Assembly: GCA_003116975.1 (NCBI GenBank)
Contig: BGKB01000222.1
Span: 21,876 to 85,875 of the forward strand
Source of the DNA: Aurantiochytrium sp. KH105
Taxonomy: Eukaryota > Sar > Bigyra > Thraustochytrida > Thraustochytriidae
Direction: 5' to 3'
DNA length: 64,000 nt
Shown: positions 61,577 to 64,000 of the stretch, piece after piece
Numbering within the stretch: position 1 is the first letter of the stretch
Layout of the letters: each line of letters starts with the position of its first letter
Program-made: the position numbers and the translations under genes
Notes under the pieces: model-generated
Told to the model about the DNA's origin: nothing
The model's input: the letters and a program-made list of their open reading frames with translations, nothing else
Databases searched by the model: none

Positions 61577-64000
61577 ATGGAGGGACTCTTCCTCGATGGG
61601 CTCTCGAGCCTCCCGGTGTTCAACCTGCTCTTCGGAGGCGACGGGGACAACCAAAGCATCGGCGCTGGCAGCGAGGCCGCAAGCAGAGCCCGTGCGACGA
61701 GCCAGAAAAAGGCGTCCACGGCCAGAAACCTCGATGTCGTGCGCATGCATCCGCGCATTCTGGCCGTCGGGAAACCATGGGACAGGCGCACCGAAAAGGA
61801 GGCTCATCGCAACAATGCTGCCGAGCTCGGCCGCGCTCTCGAGCGCAAATACGGACGTCGTTACCTCATGGTAAACCTCAGTGGCGCGTGTGCAGGCTCC
61901 GCGTGTGGCAACGGAACCGGTCTGTCTCCAAGCAAAACCGCGGCCTCCCTCAGCGGCAAGGTGGACTATCACCGACTGCGCTACCAGGTCCTAGAGTGTG
62001 ATCTAGAGTCAAAACCCTCGTTGGAAACCCTCTTTAGACTCTGCCACGCTGTCAAGCTCTTCCTGAGCCTTGACTCGCGAAATGTTATTGCCATTTTCTG
62101 TAAAAATGGTGTTCACACGTGTCGCCTATTCTTATCTGCATATTTTGCCTTTATTGGCAAGTTCCCCGACACTAACGCGGCCCTCGAAGATTTTTATTAT
62201 AGACGTGTGCGCGTCAACTACGACGCTCAACATATTCTCATGCATGCACAGCCTTCCCTACGTCATTTCTTGCAGCAGTTCCAGTCTACGATACGAAATG
62301 ACGGTGTGCCACATAGAAAACCACTGGTTGCCTTCATGCTCCTCATCGAGCACCTACCTCGCATCGCCGACAAAGGCCTCATGAAGACCAACATTTTCAA
62401 CATCTTTGGTCCATCTGCCGACGAGGTCGATCGCACTGTACAACCCATTGTACGCATCTACCAGACTCGAGGCAACTGCAGACGCGTCTTGGTCTACTCG
62501 AGCCTTTCTGACCCTGACTCGTGCGTTCACTGGGATCCAGCCGTGGGCAAGCTTCGTCTAAAATGTAACGTGGAACTTCTCGGAGATGCGGAAATTGACT
62601 GCGTCTTCCCGGGAGATACAAACAAGCACCTCTTTCGCTATTTTATGCACACTTCGTTCATGCCAGAAAGTGGCGTCGTGACTGTCACGAGAACAGACGT
62701 TCAGACGGCCAGCAAGCACGTCTTTCCAGAAAACTTCAAAATGGAGATCATCGTGCAACCTGGTCAGATCCCACCCAAGGGCACCGATGAGTGTGCCGCT
62801 ATTGAGGACACCTTCCGATTCTTGCGCTCAAAAGTTCCTCGTGAGGATGCACTGACGATCCTTAGCGACCTTCATTTCATCAATCCGGATCCTCAGTTGT
62901 GTCGAGAGCTCACCGCAGCCGGCCACCCGGAGCAGCAAGTTCGTTTCGCTCTGCAAAGGACCAACAACATACTCCAGGTAGCGCGAGAGCTTTTAAAGCC
63001 TAAGAACGCTCCCAATAAAGACGACAACAAGTCACCAGCATCACTTCAAAGCCCAAAGGATGAGACAATGGATCCCGTATCTCCTGTGTCGGACTCTCCT
63101 TTCGGTGAGGCCCAGGGTGACTCGGATAGAACCCCTGACAAGCTCGTAGCGGACACCAGCATCATCATTTCACCACCTCGAACCTCGTCTCTGCCATATA
63201 TCCGTGACGAAGAAATGACGAGCGAGTTGGAGACAATGCTGGATCGTCTGCAGAGTCCAGCACTGCATTGCGCGCGAAAAAAGCTCCAGGCCGCAAAAGT
63301 GTCCCAATCGATAGAGGCGATACCAACGCAAGCCCCAGGTGTATCGCAAGTAGCCTGCGATTCCGTAAAGACCTCCAATGCGTCTGAGGTACCATCTGCA
63401 AAGCCATTGACTCGTCTCGATGATGAGAAAAGCGGCGACGCAAAGCTGTCAAAAGTCGCACTGGCCGATTCGGTCAAGAAGGAGATAGCTGGACGAAGAA
63501 GCTCTGGTGCGCCTTGTACTGCACTCGCACAAAAAGAAGAGGATAGAAGCATCGCTGATCAAGACGACAGCAAAATGGAAGAAACGCTTCTTCGTGACCA
63601 GACTGTCTCACGCAGGAAAGAGCTTGAACTGGAAGGTCAGCACACAGGCTTGAAAAGAGTGGATGCCTCAGATACCAACATCTCGCGCCTTGATAAATTA
63701 GAGCAGCCCATTCTTCAGAAGAAGGCTTCGTCATCATTACGAACTTCATGCCAGTCAACAAACGTCGACCCTCGCCAGGCCCTGCTGAAGATGCTTGAAA
63801 AGCGTGGAGTCAATGAACCCAAGGCAGACGAGCAGCTGATGGTAAAGACAAGTCAGACATGCACATCTGATCCTGATCCTCGTCACGCTTTGATGGCCAT
63901 GATTCAGAAACGCGCTTCGCCATCGCAAGACGATGTGGTTGCTCCTCAGAAGAACACAGCTGGCGATGCATCGCGCACAGAGACAACTAATCCCAATGGT
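61577..64000 (+). CDS. PTEN-like pseudophosphatase + C2 protein, probable N-terminal part of a formin; C-terminus outside window
   Basis: 808 codons are visible, open to the right edge, from the only ATG after an in-frame upstream stop. Residues about 20-290 resemble a tensin/PTEN-type phosphatase: GRRYLMVNLSG, VDYHRLRYQVLECD, and the P-loop region AIFCKNGVHTC. In that loop Cys175 is kept, but the preceding His is Phe174 and the CX5R arginine is Thr181, so it should be inactive. Residues 298-395 match the PTEN C2 domain (RVLVYSSLSD, VFPENFKMEIIV). A UBA-like helical segment (AAGHPEQQVRFALQRTNNIL) sits at about 445-475. The rest is disordered with two DPR-x-A-L-x-x-M-x-x-K-R motifs (about 732 and 769), as often seen before FH1/FH2 regions. 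PTEN-C2-FH2 is the plant class II formin layout; the FH2 part is not in this window. Confidence 0.75.
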   Translation, partial: MEGLFLDGLSSLPVFNLLFGGDGDNQSIGAGSEAASRARATSQKKASTARNLDVVRMHPRILAVGKPWDRRTEKEAHRNNAAELGRALERKYGRRYLMVNLSGACAGSACGNGTGLSPSKTAASLSGKVDYHRLRYQVLECDLESKPSLETLFRLCHAVKLFLSLDSRNVIAIFCKNGVHTCRLFLSAYFAFIGKFPDTNAALEDFYYRRVRVNYDAQHILMHAQPSLRHFLQQFQSTIRNDGVPHRKPLVAFMLLIEHLPRIADKGLMKTNIFNIFGPSADEVDRTVQPIVRIYQTRGNCRRVLVYSSLSDPDSCVHWDPAVGKLRLKCNVELLGDAEIDCVFPGDTNKHLFRYFMHTSFMPESGVVTVTRTDVQTASKHVFPENFKMEIIVQPGQIPPKGTDECAAIEDTFRFLRSKVPREDALTILSDLHFINPDPQLCRELTAAGHPEQQVRFALQRTNNILQVARELLKPKNAPNKDDNKSPASLQSPKDETMDPVSPVSDSPFGEAQGDSDRTPDKLVADTSIIISPPRTSSLPYIRDEEMTSELETMLDRLQSPALHCARKKLQAAKVSQSIEAIPTQAPGVSQVACDSVKTSNASEVPSAKPLTRLDDEKSGDAKLSKVALADSVKKEIAGRRSSGAPCTALAQKEEDRSIADQDDSKMEETLLRDQTVSRRKELELEGQHTGLKRVDASDTNISRLDKLEQPILQKKASSSLRTSCQSTNVDPRQALLKMLEKRGVNEPKADEQLMVKTSQTCTSDPDPRHALMAMIQKRASPSQDDVVAPQKNTAGDASRTETTNPNG

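Noticed and set aside
1-64000. CRISPR arrays, insertion sequences, rRNA genes or bacterial operons
   Set aside because: No spaced direct-repeat array, transposase, terminal inverted repeats or rRNA sequence was seen; the direct repeats present are microsatellites, coding repeats or the assembly overlap.

Overview
The window is nuclear DNA of a flagellate protist, most likely a stramenopile and probably a labyrinthulomycete (thraustochytrid). This is inferred, not proven. Genes are mostly single-exon or have one short GT-AG intron (105-415 bp), coding DNA is GC-rich, and spacers are full of tetra- and pentanucleotide microsatellites. Spliceosomal, NuA4, RNA polymerase II, BBSome and centriolar proteins show it is eukaryotic; SSNA1 and BBS7 imply a flagellated stage.

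Left part (1-16.8 kb): a MutS homologue with a mitochondrial-type leader running off the left edge, divergent from the spliceosome factor CWC24/RNF113; an FMRP/FXR-like KH protein; a lineage-specific hypothetical gene; the NuA4 subunit EAF6/MEAF6; the centriole/basal-body protein SSNA1; a remarkable fusion gene (temptin-like domain, Kua/PEDS1 lipid desaturase, cytochrome b5, sulfite-oxidase module); and an unrecognised low-complexity protein.

Middle part (16.8-40.5 kb): a 2.9-kb gene-free repeat block; a 1108-residue LRR protein with a C-terminal NEL-type E3 ubiquitin ligase domain, a family known from bacterial effectors; a DUF707 type II membrane protein; a bacterial-type class III CoA-transferase; a CS-domain protein with a Cdc37-like N terminus; a small two-TM protein; a 3.2-kb microsatellite-rich spacer holding a perfect (GCGAT)21 array; BBS7; RPB4; the glycine cleavage H protein; and a basic low-complexity protein.

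Right part (40.5-64 kb): a multi-TM RING-H2 ligase; a membrane-anchored UDP-galactopyranose mutase with an extra C-terminal domain; tRNA-Phe(GAA); a protein with about ten WRKY19-like zinc units; a severin/fragmin-type gelsolin; a TM-anchored WD40 protein; a Slo/BK-type potassium channel broken by an assembly artefact (208 bp duplicated around one N at 59339); and the start of a PTEN-like pseudophosphatase/C2 protein, probably a formin, running off the right edge.

The genes do not form one pathway. Themes are flagellar biology (SSNA1, BBS7), core RNA and chromatin machinery, membrane/lipid and sugar metabolism, and three genes with bacterial-looking affinity (LRR-NEL ligase, CoA-transferase, UGM). 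The best candidates for new biology are the LRR-NEL protein and the four-module desaturase/sulfite-oxidase fusion.
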